Assembly: GCF_014651615.1 (NCBI RefSeq)
Contig: NZ_BMXF01000002.1
Span: 289,439-353,438, forward strand
Reading direction: 5' to 3'
Source of the DNA: Persicitalea jodogahamensis
GTDB taxonomy: Bacteria > Bacteroidota > Bacteroidia > Cytophagales > Spirosomataceae
DNA length: 64,000 bases
The notes under the pieces were generated by a model that saw nothing but the letters and a program-made list of their open reading frames with translations, searched no databases and was not told the origin of the DNA. This document shows, one piece after another, positions 35,708-44,400 of this stretch (position 1 is its first letter; every line of letters begins with the position of its first letter). The translations under genes were made by a program, and so were the position numbers.

Positions 35708-37762
35708 ATGAACTACCTCACCCAAGTCAATCTTTATTGGGTCGCGTTGTACCTCTGTTACGCGCTATTTCTGCGGCGGCACACCTTCCTGCACTGGAAC
35801 CGGGCCTATTTGCTCGGTTCCCTCGTGGTGGCTTTCGCGCTGCCACTGGTGCAGTACCCCGAAGCGGCGCCGGGCATCGCTATGCCTCCATTGCCGATGT
35901 GGTTCGAGATGTCTCCGGCGTCTTTGGCAGAAGTCGAGGTAGGTAGTTTGGAGGAGACTGACTTTGCCATAAACTACGGCATAGCAAATGAAATTTCGCA
36001 GACAGAAACTACCCCGGCAAGCGCTATGCCAAAATTGGGCTGGATGGATTGGCTGGCGGTTATTTACGTCTTGGGTGTGGTTTTCATGGCGGCGCGGCTG
36101 TTCCGTCATCTGCGCGGCGTGGCGTCTTTATTTCACAAAAAGACTTGTCTGGATATGAAGAACTACCTTTTGTATCTGCTCGATGACGATGCGATGGGCG
36201 AATCCACGCCGGGCGACACAACGGGTTCTTTCTCTTTCCTGAACCATATCGTCATCAGCCGCCGCGATTACGAATACGATTTCGACACTGTCCTCAGCCA
36301 CGAACTAGCCCACGTGCGGCAGCGGCACAGTTGGGATATTCTATTGGTGGAGGTACTTCGTGTGTTTTTCTGGTTCAATCCGGTTTTGATTTTTTACAAA
36401 AAGTCGTTGCAGCAAGTCCACGAGTACCTGGCCGATCGCGAAGTCTGCGAATGGGATGCCACACATCGTGATCGCTATGCCGAGTTCATGCTTTCCTACG
36501 CTCTGACCAGGACGCCATCGGCAGTTTTGGTCAATCCATTCTTCAAGTCATCACTTTTAAAAGATCGAATCGCTATGCTTTACAAAAACAAAAACTCCAA
36601 CTGGTCGCTCGGCAAATACGCCGCCGTGGCCCTACTGATTGGCTTTATGTCGTTGCTGGTGGCCTCCTGCAACCGGGAAGCCAATAAGGACGACGAGCCA
36701 ACGGCCGCCGTTACCGCTCAACCTATTTTGGTAGAGGGCGTTGTATTGGACAAACAAGGCCAACCCCTGCCGGGAGCGGTCATCGTTGTGAAAGGTACCC
36801 AAATGGGGACCACAACTACCTCGCAGGGAGAATTCAGGATTATGGCTCCGGCGGGCAGCGAATTGGATTTTAGCTTCATGGGCTTCAAAAAGGCTTCCCT
36901 CGAAATGCGGGAGCAAGGCAGTGTACGCGTGACGCTGGCCGAAGAAAAGGCTTCGGAAACTTCCCTGGCGGAACGCGTGTCTACCGAAACCGGCAGGCTT
37001 CAAATGGATCAAAGAGTTGAGAAAGCGCTCACTTCCGACTACGCAGAAGATTCGGTCTTCACCGTCGTGGACACGCAGCCGAAATTTCCCGGCGGCCTCA
37101 AAGCCATGTACAAGTTCATTCAGGACAACATAAAGTACCCCGCCGCCGCTCGCCTCGCCAAGGTAGAAGGGAAGGTATTCCTGGCGTTCGTGGTCAATGC
37201 TGACGGCAGCATCCAAAATATACAAGTATTGAAAGGGATGGGCTTCGGCACCGACGAAGAAGCTATCCGCGTGGTGAAGAATATGCCCCGATGGCAGCCC
37301 GGTGCTAAGGAAGACGGCAGAAAAGTAAACGTGAAGTACAACCTTCCGATCAGTTTCGTCCTCCCGAAGGAGAAAAAGGAGATTGGGCAGGCAGTGCTAG
37401 TGGAGAAAGACTTACCGATCGTGACAGTAATACGAAAGCCAGATGCAAACGCGGAGGTGGATAGTTTGATTGGTCTAAAATTTCGTCTGCCAAATAGCGG
37501 AGAAGAGTTTGACAAAAACTTTAAGGTGAGTATTCGTGGTAGGGGATTCATTGGTTCAAACGAACCACTTTTTGTTCTGGATGGCGTTGTATCACCAATC
37601 GAAAACCCAAAATATTTTAATGATATTTCACCGAACGCCATTGAAAAAATTGAAATTTTGAAAGGCGAAAAAGCCACAAAACTCTACGGGGTGCGTGGTT
37701 CGAACGGCGTGGTACTTGTCACTACAAAACAGGGCGCGAAAAATCAACAGAATGTAAAATAG
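35708..37762 (+). CDS. M56 protease-TonB-plug fusion, paralog 2
   Basis: 684 residues, same plan as paralog 1. It has N-terminal helices, an extra acidic loop (~70-110), HELAH at 198-202, VHEYLADRE, the linker MLYKNKNSNWSLGKYAAVAL identical to paralog 1, and a helix ending LLVASC (Cys321, lipobox-like). A carboxypeptidase-regulatory-like domain follows at ~339-415 (VEGVVLDKQGQPLPGAVIVVKGTQMGTTTTSQGEFRI). The TonB C-terminal domain is at ~458-555 (PKFPGGLKAMYKFIQDNIKYP). The plug-like end is longer and better formed (FIGSNEPLFVLDGVV...IEKIEILKGEKATKLYGVRGSNGVVLVTTKQ), closely resembling SusC receptors. 45 nt after paralog 1. Confidence 0.88.
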   Translation: MNYLTQVNLYWVALYLCYALFLRRHTFLHWNRAYLLGSLVVAFALPLVQYPEAAPGIAMPPLPMWFEMSPASLAEVEVGSLEETDFAINYGIANEISQTETTPASAMPKLGWMDWLAVIYVLGVVFMAARLFRHLRGVASLFHKKTCLDMKNYLLYLLDDDAMGESTPGDTTGSFSFLNHIVISRRDYEYDFDTVLSHELAHVRQRHSWDILLVEVLRVFFWFNPVLIFYKKSLQQVHEYLADREVCEWDATHRDRYAEFMLSYALTRTPSAVLVNPFFKSSLLKDRIAMLYKNKNSNWSLGKYAAVALLIGFMSLLVASCNREANKDDEPTAAVTAQPILVEGVVLDKQGQPLPGAVIVVKGTQMGTTTTSQGEFRIMAPAGSELDFSFMGFKKASLEMREQGSVRVTLAEEKASETSLAERVSTETGRLQMDQRVEKALTSDYAEDSVFTVVDTQPKFPGGLKAMYKFIQDNIKYPAAARLAKVEGKVFLAFVVNADGSIQNIQVLKGMGFGTDEEAIRVVKNMPRWQPGAKEDGRKVNVKYNLPISFVLPKEKKEIGQAVLVEKDLPIVTVIRKPDANAEVDSLIGLKFRLPNSGEEFDKNFKVSIRGRGFIGSNEPLFVLDGVVSPIENPKYFNDISPNAIEKIEILKGEKATKLYGVRGSNGVVLVTTKQGAKNQQNVK

Positions 37763-37805
37763 CAGATGAATTTTAAGTTGAAAATATCATTAGAGCTTGT
37801 CTTCT

Positions 37806-39113
37806 ATGAAAATACCAACGCATCTCCGTCAAACTAGTTTTACCCGTGTATGCCACTCCGCCCAACTCCTACTCGATTACGCTTTGGGCGACCCCTTCGA
37901 TGCTTTGACCAATAAATTCCTAAATTCTAGCACTTTAAAAAACCGTATCGCCATGCTCTACAAAAACCGAAACTCGAAATGGGCGCTGGGTAAGTACTTG
38001 GCCGTGGTGGCATTTGTGGGAAGCGTAGCCCTCCTGATGGCATTCAAACCTACGGTGAAGAATGAGACGTTTGCCCAAACTACCCAGATGATAAAGGTGC
38101 AAGGCATTGTCGTGAATAGCTACAAGATGCCTTTGCCGGACGTTCTTGTGAAGACCTCCAAGCGCCGGAACGTCTTTGTCACCGATCTATTGGGCCAATA
38201 TGAGATGATGGTCCCGGCGGGTAGCCAACTGCAATTCAGTGGACAAAAATACAAGCCCATCGTGGTTGACTTAAATGATGAAGACCGAATCGTAAACATC
38301 GTTCTGGCGGCATCAGACGCCACCGATTCGTCGGTTGCGAATGTTTATCCCATCATAAAAGAAGAAACGGTGGATCCTGATCGGCGTGGATTTGGACAAC
38401 TCATTCCAAAGTTTATGCCCGACACGAAGCCCAGGAGTGATTCGGCGCTAACGTTAAAATACCATTTCCTAAGCGACAACAGCCAGCCACCCGCTTTTCC
38501 CGGCGGCAGTGATGGCTTGCGTGAATTCATCGCGCGTAACGTCACTTATCCTGCCAGAGCTTCCCGAGCCAATGTTCAAGGAAAAGCACTACTGAGTTTT
38601 GTGGTTTCAGAAAATGGAGAAGTACAAAATGTGGAAGTTCTGAAAAGTCCGGGTTTTGGCCTAAAAGAAGAATCTTTGCAATTGCTCGCGTCTATGCCGA
38701 CCTGGGTACCCGGCCAGCAAAACGGCAAAAAGGTCGAAATGCCTTACCAACTCATCCTCGATTATCGTCTGGCTACCGACTCTCGGAAAGCTGGTACGCT
38801 CGAAGCCCGAGCCTATCTGTATGGCGAAGCTGCGAGTTATGCGGTAGTCAGATTTTATCAACCCATCCGCCAAAGACCTCATTCCGTTATGGTTTACTTC
38901 AAAGGGTTCGGCGATAAATATGGTCTGGATAACGCGCTGTACGTGCTGGATGGCAAACCTGTCGGCAACCAGGAAGCGATGGGCAAGATTCCTGCTGATC
39001 ACATCGCGTCTGTCAATATCGTGAGAGGAGCCGCCGCCCAAAAACTCTACGGTGAGAAAGGAGCGAACGGTGTCGTGGCCATTGTCACCAAAAAGGCAGC
39101 GAAAAAAATGTAA
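37806..39113 (+). CDS. TonB-plug protein, paralog 3 lacking the protease domain
   Basis: 435 residues from ATG 37806. Only the last ~25 residues of the M56 region remain (LLLDYALGDPFDALTNKFLNSSTLKNRIAMLYKNRNSKWALGKYLAV), aligned with the same place in paralog 4; the first ~230 residues, with HEXXH, are missing. What is left is one helix (YLAVVAFVGSVALLMAF), a carboxypeptidase-regulatory-like domain, a TonB C-terminal domain (PPAFPGGSDGLREFIARNVTYPARA) and a plug-like end (NALYVLDGKPV...VNIVRGAAAQKLYGEKGANGVVAIVTKK). This gives a TonB-like single-pass protein. Could be a decaying copy, but the frame is intact. Confidence 0.78.
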   Translation: MKIPTHLRQTSFTRVCHSAQLLLDYALGDPFDALTNKFLNSSTLKNRIAMLYKNRNSKWALGKYLAVVAFVGSVALLMAFKPTVKNETFAQTTQMIKVQGIVVNSYKMPLPDVLVKTSKRRNVFVTDLLGQYEMMVPAGSQLQFSGQKYKPIVVDLNDEDRIVNIVLAASDATDSSVANVYPIIKEETVDPDRRGFGQLIPKFMPDTKPRSDSALTLKYHFLSDNSQPPAFPGGSDGLREFIARNVTYPARASRANVQGKALLSFVVSENGEVQNVEVLKSPGFGLKEESLQLLASMPTWVPGQQNGKKVEMPYQLILDYRLATDSRKAGTLEARAYLYGEAASYAVVRFYQPIRQRPHSVMVYFKGFGDKYGLDNALYVLDGKPVGNQEAMGKIPADHIASVNIVRGAAAQKLYGEKGANGVVAIVTKKAAKKM

Positions 39114-39144
39114 GCGCAACGGCACTTTATTCAATCTCTAACGT

Positions 39145-41103
39145 ATGACGATTCTCCCTTACCTGGTTCAGTTAAATCTTTACTGGCTGCTGCTGTACGG
39201 CTGCTACTGGCTATTGCTGCGCCGCCAGACGTTTTTCGTCTGGAATCGCGCCTATTTGCTGGGTGCGCTGGTGCTGCCGTTCGGTTTGCCGCTGCTGCAA
39301 TACCCCGCCGCCGCTCCGGACATCACTATGTCGCCCATCCCGGTGGCCGTGTACGAGATGGCTGCTCTGCCGCTGGAATCCGCCACGATGGCAGTGGCCG
39401 AGCCCTTTGTCGTCAGGCCGCAAGCTACTGCCGCCGCGCCGTTTCCCTGGCTGGACCTGCTGCTGGCCTTGTATGCCGCCGGGGTGGTTTTTATGTTCGT
39501 CAGGCTATTCTGGCAGTTTTATCGGTTATTTTCTTTTCTTAGAAAAGGTGATCGCATTGCCCTGGATGGCTATTCGCTGGTTCTGCTGGATGACGACCGA
39601 ACGGGTGAAGCGTCGCCCGGCGAGGCGTCGCCGGGATCTTTTTCCTTCCTGAACTACATTGTCATCAACCGCCATGATTACGAAAATGATTTTGATACCG
39701 TCCTACGCCACGAGCTGGTCCACGTGCGGCAACGGCACAGTTGGGACATTCTTCTGGTGGAGGCGTTGCGGGTAGTTTTCTGGTTCAACCCGGTTTTGGT
39801 TTTGTACAAAAAATCGTTGCAGCAAGTCCACGAGTACCTGGCCGATGCTGCCGCCCCACAGCGTGACCGCTACGCTGATTTCCTGCTGTCCTACGCCCTG
39901 AAAAAACCTTCGAATGCTTTGACCAACAATTTCCTGAACGCTTCCAACCTGAAAAACCGAATCAAGATGCTTTATAAAAACCGAAACTCGAAATGGGCGC
40001 TGGGTAAGTACTTGGCCGTCGCGCCGCTCATCGGCTTGGTGCTGATTCTTACTGCCGCCCGCGAACGCGTGGTGGATGTCATCGAAAACAGCACCGAAGT
40101 GATGACCCCAGCCAGTACTTTGCTTATACAAGCAGCGGGGGGGGCTCTGGCCGAAACCACGACCGTGAATGGTACCGTCCGCAGTTCCAAAACCAAAGAT
40201 CTTTTACCGGGGGCAAACGTGATCTTGGCGGGTACTTCGCGCGGAGTCACCACGGACGCCAATGGGGCTTTTGAATTGGAAGAAGTGCCGCTCGACGGCA
40301 AACTGGCGATTAGCTACGTGGGTTTCGAAACCAGAGTGCTAGAGATCACGAAGAAAAATCAGGTAGTGAATATTGTGTTGGAGTGGCAGCAGAATGCACT
40401 GGGAAGCGTAGTAGTAGTATCTTACCCACCCGTAGGAGGAGTAAGTACCCGACCTCGGTCCGGTGCCGATAGTACCAAATTGGGTTCTGGAAATGATGAA
40501 TTTTTGGTGCTAGAACAAATGCCTGAGTTTCCGGGTGGCATTCAGGAAATGTACAAATTCCTGGCTCGTAAAATCAAGTACCCCACCGAGGCCGTACGCG
40601 ATGATTTGGAAGGAAAAGTGATAGTTGCCTTTACCGTAAGCGACAAGGGCCGCATCCGCAACCCTCAGGTGATTCAAAGGGTGGGCGGTGGTACCGACGA
40701 AGAAGCCCTGCGCGTGGTGCTTAGTATGCCCACCTGGCAGCCCGCTATACAGAATGGACGTCCCGTGGCGATGGAGTATGTACTGCCGATCGAGTTCAAA
40801 CTGGAAAAGCCGGAACCTAAGGAAGACAAGGAAAAGCGGCAGGGAAAGGCCAATAATTTTAGAACCATGCGAATGTCAGTGCCTGATTTTAAATTTGAGG
40901 ACGCGGTGGATCTTGGAATACCAGGACATGGCTCAAATTTCTCAACAATACGCGGGGTGCGCATGCCAAACAGCATCTATTCAAAGCAAAAATTTACAGA
41001 AGATATCAGTACTGAGCAGATAATTTTCATCAAGGATAGTATTCAGCCCGCCAGGTTCATGAATTATCAAAACCCACTACGTTCTATCGAAAATTTGAAA
41101 TGA
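39145..41103 (+). CDS. M56 protease-TonB fusion, paralog 4 with degenerate plug end
   Basis: 652 residues. M56 domain with HELVH at 189-193 and VHEYLADAA; linker MLYKNRNSKWALGKYLAVAP shared with paralog 3. The last helix ends GLVLILTAARERV, without the lipobox-like Cys of paralogs 1-2. Carboxypeptidase-regulatory-like domain ~339-412 (TVNGTVRSSKTKDLLPGANVILAGTSRGVTTDANGAFEL), TonB C-terminal domain ~460-553 (PEFPGGIQEMYKFLARKIKYP). The C-terminal segment keeps the plug's position (STEQIIFIKDSIQPARF) but has lost the YG..GANGV motif. Stop overlaps the next start (ATGA). Confidence 0.87.
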   Translation: MTILPYLVQLNLYWLLLYGCYWLLLRRQTFFVWNRAYLLGALVLPFGLPLLQYPAAAPDITMSPIPVAVYEMAALPLESATMAVAEPFVVRPQATAAAPFPWLDLLLALYAAGVVFMFVRLFWQFYRLFSFLRKGDRIALDGYSLVLLDDDRTGEASPGEASPGSFSFLNYIVINRHDYENDFDTVLRHELVHVRQRHSWDILLVEALRVVFWFNPVLVLYKKSLQQVHEYLADAAAPQRDRYADFLLSYALKKPSNALTNNFLNASNLKNRIKMLYKNRNSKWALGKYLAVAPLIGLVLILTAARERVVDVIENSTEVMTPASTLLIQAAGGALAETTTVNGTVRSSKTKDLLPGANVILAGTSRGVTTDANGAFELEEVPLDGKLAISYVGFETRVLEITKKNQVVNIVLEWQQNALGSVVVVSYPPVGGVSTRPRSGADSTKLGSGNDEFLVLEQMPEFPGGIQEMYKFLARKIKYPTEAVRDDLEGKVIVAFTVSDKGRIRNPQVIQRVGGGTDEEALRVVLSMPTWQPAIQNGRPVAMEYVLPIEFKLEKPEPKEDKEKRQGKANNFRTMRMSVPDFKFEDAVDLGIPGHGSNFSTIRGVRMPNSIYSKQKFTEDISTEQIIFIKDSIQPARFMNYQNPLRSIENLK

Positions 41104-41579
41104 AAAGAATCATCCTCGGCCTGCTGACTGTCACGGCCCTCACCTTCTGCGGCTGCAATACCAGCAACAAGGACTCAGATGGAATCTCAGGCTCTAATAG
41201 GGAAGCCGAACAGTCCGACTACGAGAACATAGACGAACAGGTTTACACAGTTGTGGAGGAGCAACCCGAATATCCCGGTGGTATGAGTGCGATGTACGAT
41301 TTCTTGGGCGATAACATTGTTTACACCGACGAGGCCAAAACAAAAAACGTGACGGGGAAGGTTTTTGTGTCCTTCATCGTCGGCTCTAACGGCAAAATCC
41401 GTGATGTGAAACTACTGAAGGGAATAGGTTTTGGCCTAGACGAAGAGGCCTTGCGGGTAGTGAAAGCCATGCCCGAATGGACGCCCGGCCGACAAAGTGG
41501 TGAAAAAGTCTCGGTCAAATACGTCTTGCCAGTCAGCTTTGCGCTGAAGCAGCGCGCTATCAGTAGACAGGGTTTGTGA
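41100..41579 (+). CDS. Lipoprotein with a lone TonB C-terminal domain
   Basis: 159 residues: lipoprotein signal MKRIILGLLTVTALTFCGC (lipid Cys19), a short polar linker, then a complete TonB C-terminal domain (EYPGGMSAMYDFLGDNIVYTDEAKTKNVTGKVFVSFIVGSNGKIRDVKLLKGIGFGLDEEALRVVKAMPEWTPG). No transmembrane TonB anchor, so it cannot contact ExbB/ExbD in the usual way. Coupled to paralog 4 by ATGA and ended by a terminator 20 nt later. The domain is closest by eye to that of paralog 1. Confidence 0.85.
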   Translation: MKRIILGLLTVTALTFCGCNTSNKDSDGISGSNREAEQSDYENIDEQVYTVVEEQPEYPGGMSAMYDFLGDNIVYTDEAKTKNVTGKVFVSFIVGSNGKIRDVKLLKGIGFGLDEEALRVVKAMPEWTPGRQSGEKVSVKYVLPVSFALKQRAISRQGL

Positions 41580-41598
41580 GCATGAGATCATCACAGGA

Positions 41599-41632
41599 AG
41601 CGTAGAACTGAAAGGTTCTGCGCTTTTTTTAT
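41599..41632 (+). terminator. Terminator of the BlaI-M56-TonB array
   Basis: AGCGTAGAAC / GGTTCTGCGCT stem (with G-U pair) followed by T7. Defines the 3' end of the transcript that starts at the BlaI operators. Confidence 0.85.
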
Positions 41633-41730
41633 GTAGGATTGCAGATTTTAATAGCCTAATCCTGAGATTGGGCGGTATTGTACACGTTCTTTTCCCTTTC
41701 TTTTATTCCCATCTAAACCCTTATTAACGA

Positions 41731-43182
41731 ATGGCTGACTCACTAACTCCGGACGGAAAACCTACCCGCCGGACTTTTATCAAGGCCTCTTCCCTGGCCG
41801 CGTCTTCTTTCTTCATCGTGCCGCGCCACGTCCTGGGCAAAGGCTACGTAGCGCCGAGCGATAAGCTGAACATCGCCGGTATTGGTGTCGGGGGAAAGGG
41901 CAGAAGCGATCTGGCCAGTTTTGCCAAAAGTCCTAATGTCAACATCGTGGCCCTTTGCGACGTGGACGACCGGCAGGCTGTTACTTCGCGGGAGAGTTTC
42001 CCCAAGGCGACCTACTACAAGGATTTCCGGGAGATGCTTAAAAAGGAGCATAAGAATATCGACGCCTGTTCTATTTCCACGCCCGACAATACCCACGCCG
42101 TAGCCACGCTGGCGGCAATGCAGCTGGGCAAGCACGTGTACACCCAAAAGCCCCTGACGCACGACATCTACGAAGCGCGGATGTTGGGACAGGCAGCCAA
42201 GAAGTACAAAGTTATTACTCAGATGGGCAATCAGGGCGGCTCGGGCAACGGCGTGCGGCGCATGAAGGAAATCTACGATTCGGGCATTATCGGCGACGTA
42301 CACAAGGTACTTTGCTGGACCAATCGCCCCGTGTGGCCGCAAGCGGTCCCTACCGACAACGTCGATCCGATTCCGAAGGAACTGGATTTTGATCTCTGGC
42401 TGGGTCCATCGCCCAAAGTACCTTACAACAAAGAGTACCTGCCCTGGAACTGGCGCGGCTGGTGGCCGTACGGCACGGGCGCCCTGGGTGACATGGCTTG
42501 CCACATCATGGACCCGGTGTACCGCATCCTGCCCATTTTGTACCCGACCTCGGTGGAGTGCAGTGTGGGCGGTACCTGGACTTTCACCCTGCGCGAAAAA
42601 GACGACAATCCCGCCTGGACACCTTTCACGACCTCCATACACCTGGACTACCCCCGAAACGATGGTAATGGCAATATCAAGGTGAGCTGGTACGACGGCG
42701 GGATTTTGCCCGAGCTACCTGAAGAACTGCTGCCCGGCGAAGCCTTTGGTAACTCGGATGGTGGGGTACTTTTCATCGGGTCCAAAGGCAAGCTGATGGC
42801 CGATTGCTACGGGGCCAAGCCGCGCCTGCTTCCCCTGAAAGAAAATGAAATCATTAACATTCCCGAAACGATTGCCCGGGTGCCTAATGAAGACCACTAT
42901 TTGCAATGGGTCAACGCCTGTCTGGAAGGCTACGGCAAGGGTGTGACAAGCTCGCCCTTCGAATACGCCGGGCCGTTTACGGAAAGCATCCTGATTGGAA
43001 ATCTGGCAATCAGGAGCTGGATGCTGCGCGACAATCCCACGGCCAAGCGGGCGGTGGACAAGTACATGGGCCGCAAAAAGCTGTTCTGGGATGCGCAGAA
43101 CATGAAGGTTACCAACTACGACGCTGCCAACCAGTTTGTAAAGCGCGACTACCGCGACGGTTGGGGAGACCTGAAAGTCTGA
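41731..43182 (+). CDS. Gfo/Idh/MocA-family oxidoreductase, Tat-exported
   Basis: 483 residues. Twin-arginine signal at the start (TRRTFIKASSLAASSFFIVPRHVLG), then a Rossmann domain (KLNIAGIGVGGKGRSDLASF, NIVALCDVDDRQA) with the family EKP equivalent HVYTQKPLTHDIYEARML, then a C-terminal alpha/beta domain with GGVLFIGSKGKLMADCYGAKPRLLP. The secreted GFO/IDH/MocA proteins of Bacteroidota usually act on periplasmic sugars or glycosides with tightly bound NAD. No sugar-utilisation genes flank it, so the substrate is open. Ends at a strong terminator. Confidence 0.9.
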   Translation: MADSLTPDGKPTRRTFIKASSLAASSFFIVPRHVLGKGYVAPSDKLNIAGIGVGGKGRSDLASFAKSPNVNIVALCDVDDRQAVTSRESFPKATYYKDFREMLKKEHKNIDACSISTPDNTHAVATLAAMQLGKHVYTQKPLTHDIYEARMLGQAAKKYKVITQMGNQGGSGNGVRRMKEIYDSGIIGDVHKVLCWTNRPVWPQAVPTDNVDPIPKELDFDLWLGPSPKVPYNKEYLPWNWRGWWPYGTGALGDMACHIMDPVYRILPILYPTSVECSVGGTWTFTLREKDDNPAWTPFTTSIHLDYPRNDGNGNIKVSWYDGGILPELPEELLPGEAFGNSDGGVLFIGSKGKLMADCYGAKPRLLPLKENEIINIPETIARVPNEDHYLQWVNACLEGYGKGVTSSPFEYAGPFTESILIGNLAIRSWMLRDNPTAKRAVDKYMGRKKLFWDAQNMKVTNYDAANQFVKRDYRDGWGDLKV

Positions 43183-43195
43183 GGTATCTGCAAAA

Positions 43196-43232
43196 TAAAA
43201 AGCCCCGGAACGTCAGTCGTTCCGGGGCTTTC
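43196..43232. terminator. Bidirectional terminator
   Basis: AAAGCCCCGGAAC / GTTCCGGGGCTTT, a 13-bp stem with GTCAGTC loop, A-rich on one side and T-rich on the other. It lies between the convergent oxidoreductase gene and exbD. Confidence 0.93.
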
Positions 43233-43249
43233 CTATGCTTTTACGCGAA

Positions 43250-43642
43250 TCAGCGCGCGGTCGCCATCACCATCTTAATGTCCAGCTTCGCGCCTACTTC
43301 CAGCACATCCACCAAATCCTGAACGGCGAGATTCTTGTCAACGCGAAGCACCACGGTGCGTTCTTCCACGTTGGTAAAAATAGTAGCCAACTCCGTTTCC
43401 AGCTGTCCGGCGGGAATCTGGTCCTTGTCGATGAAGTAATTCTTCTGATCGTCTACCGATAACGTAATCTGCTTTTTATAAACCTGCTGCGACGACGATG
43501 CCTTGGGCAGCATCAGTTTGATGACGTTAGGGTTTGACATCGTGCTGATGATCAGGAAGAACAGCAGCAGGAAGAACATGATATCGTTCAGCGAGTGCGT
43601 AAACACTTCCGGGGCAAAACGGGCTTTACGGCGTATTTTCAT
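43250..43642 (-). CDS. exbD: ExbD/TolR-type biopolymer transport protein
   Basis: 130 residues: short basic cytoplasmic N-terminus, one helix HSLNDIMFFLLLFFLIIST with the proton-path Asp20, and a periplasmic domain (KQITLSVDDQKNYFIDKDQIPAGQLETELATIFTNVEERTVVLRVDKNLAVQDLVDVLEVG). Works with ExbB as the proton-driven motor for TonB or a Tol-like system. Lies 80 nt after exbB. Its closeness to the TonB-domain array is suggestive, but the strands are opposite. Confidence 0.93.
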   Translation of the reverse strand: MKIRRKARFAPEVFTHSLNDIMFFLLLFFLIISTMSNPNVIKLMLPKASSSQQVYKKQITLSVDDQKNYFIDKDQIPAGQLETELATIFTNVEERTVVLRVDKNLAVQDLVDVLEVGAKLDIKMVMATAR

Positions 43643-43722
43643 GTATCGGGTGATGGAATGATGAGTGATGAATTAACTTCATTCTCATGCTCAGTAAAAA
43701 CAGTTGTGGTTGTCGCGCTGAA

Positions 43723-44400
43723 CTACCTCGATGCGACCGGACGCTGCAACACATCCAGGAAGTCGGAGGCGGCCATTTGTAGTTTCAGGGCGAAGCGGTC
43801 GATCTTCATGTTGAGCAGGTGGTAACCCGCGTAGGCGATCAGACCGATGATGAGGCCGGAACCCGACGTGATCATCTTCTCGTACATACCACCCGAAATA
43901 GTGCTGATGTTGAAGTCGTTGGAGATGGAGATGTCATAGAAAATCCGGATAATACCCGCGATCGTTCCTACGAAACCCAGCATGGGTGCGATACCGGCAA
44001 TGACGCCCAGGTAAGGCAAACTACCCTCCATGCGTTGCAATTCTATCTGGCTGGCGTTCTCGATCGTGGACTCGATGTCTTTGATCGGATAGCCGATGCG
44101 GCCCGTAGCACGTTCGAGAATTCGTCCAGCGGCATTATTCTGGTTGCGGCACAGCGATTCGGCCGACTTGAGATTCCCCTGCTGAATGAAATCCTTCACG
44201 TTGTTCACAAACGATTGCTCTATCTTGGCGTTTTTGGTGATGCCCATCCAACGCTCGATCATCATGGCGATTGTAGCGACAAACAAAAACCCAAGGGGAA
44301 GCATGACCCAACCACCTTTTATCAACAAATCGAGAACGGAAAGACCGTCGCCCGACCCTGGGGCAACCATCGTAGAGTCAGTGAGTGCTTGCAGCAGCAT
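43723..44400 (-). CDS. exbB: ExbB/TolQ/MotA-family motor protein
   Basis: 225 residues from ATG 44400 (MLLQALTDSTMVAPGSGDGLSVLDLLIKGGWVMLPLGFLFVATIAMMIERWMG); a GTG at 44454 would add 18 residues. Three helices: the first near 26-45, then the pair at SLPYLGVIAGIAPMLGFVGTIAGIIRIFYDIS and GGMYEKMITSGSGLIIGLIAYAGYHLL, the classic ExbB proton channel segments. Forms a pentamer around an ExbD dimer. A -7 element lies 100 nt upstream. Confidence 0.93.
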   Translation of the reverse strand: MLLQALTDSTMVAPGSGDGLSVLDLLIKGGWVMLPLGFLFVATIAMMIERWMGITKNAKIEQSFVNNVKDFIQQGNLKSAESLCRNQNNAAGRILERATGRIGYPIKDIESTIENASQIELQRMEGSLPYLGVIAGIAPMLGFVGTIAGIIRIFYDISISNDFNISTISGGMYEKMITSGSGLIIGLIAYAGYHLLNMKIDRFALKLQMAASDFLDVLQRPVASR

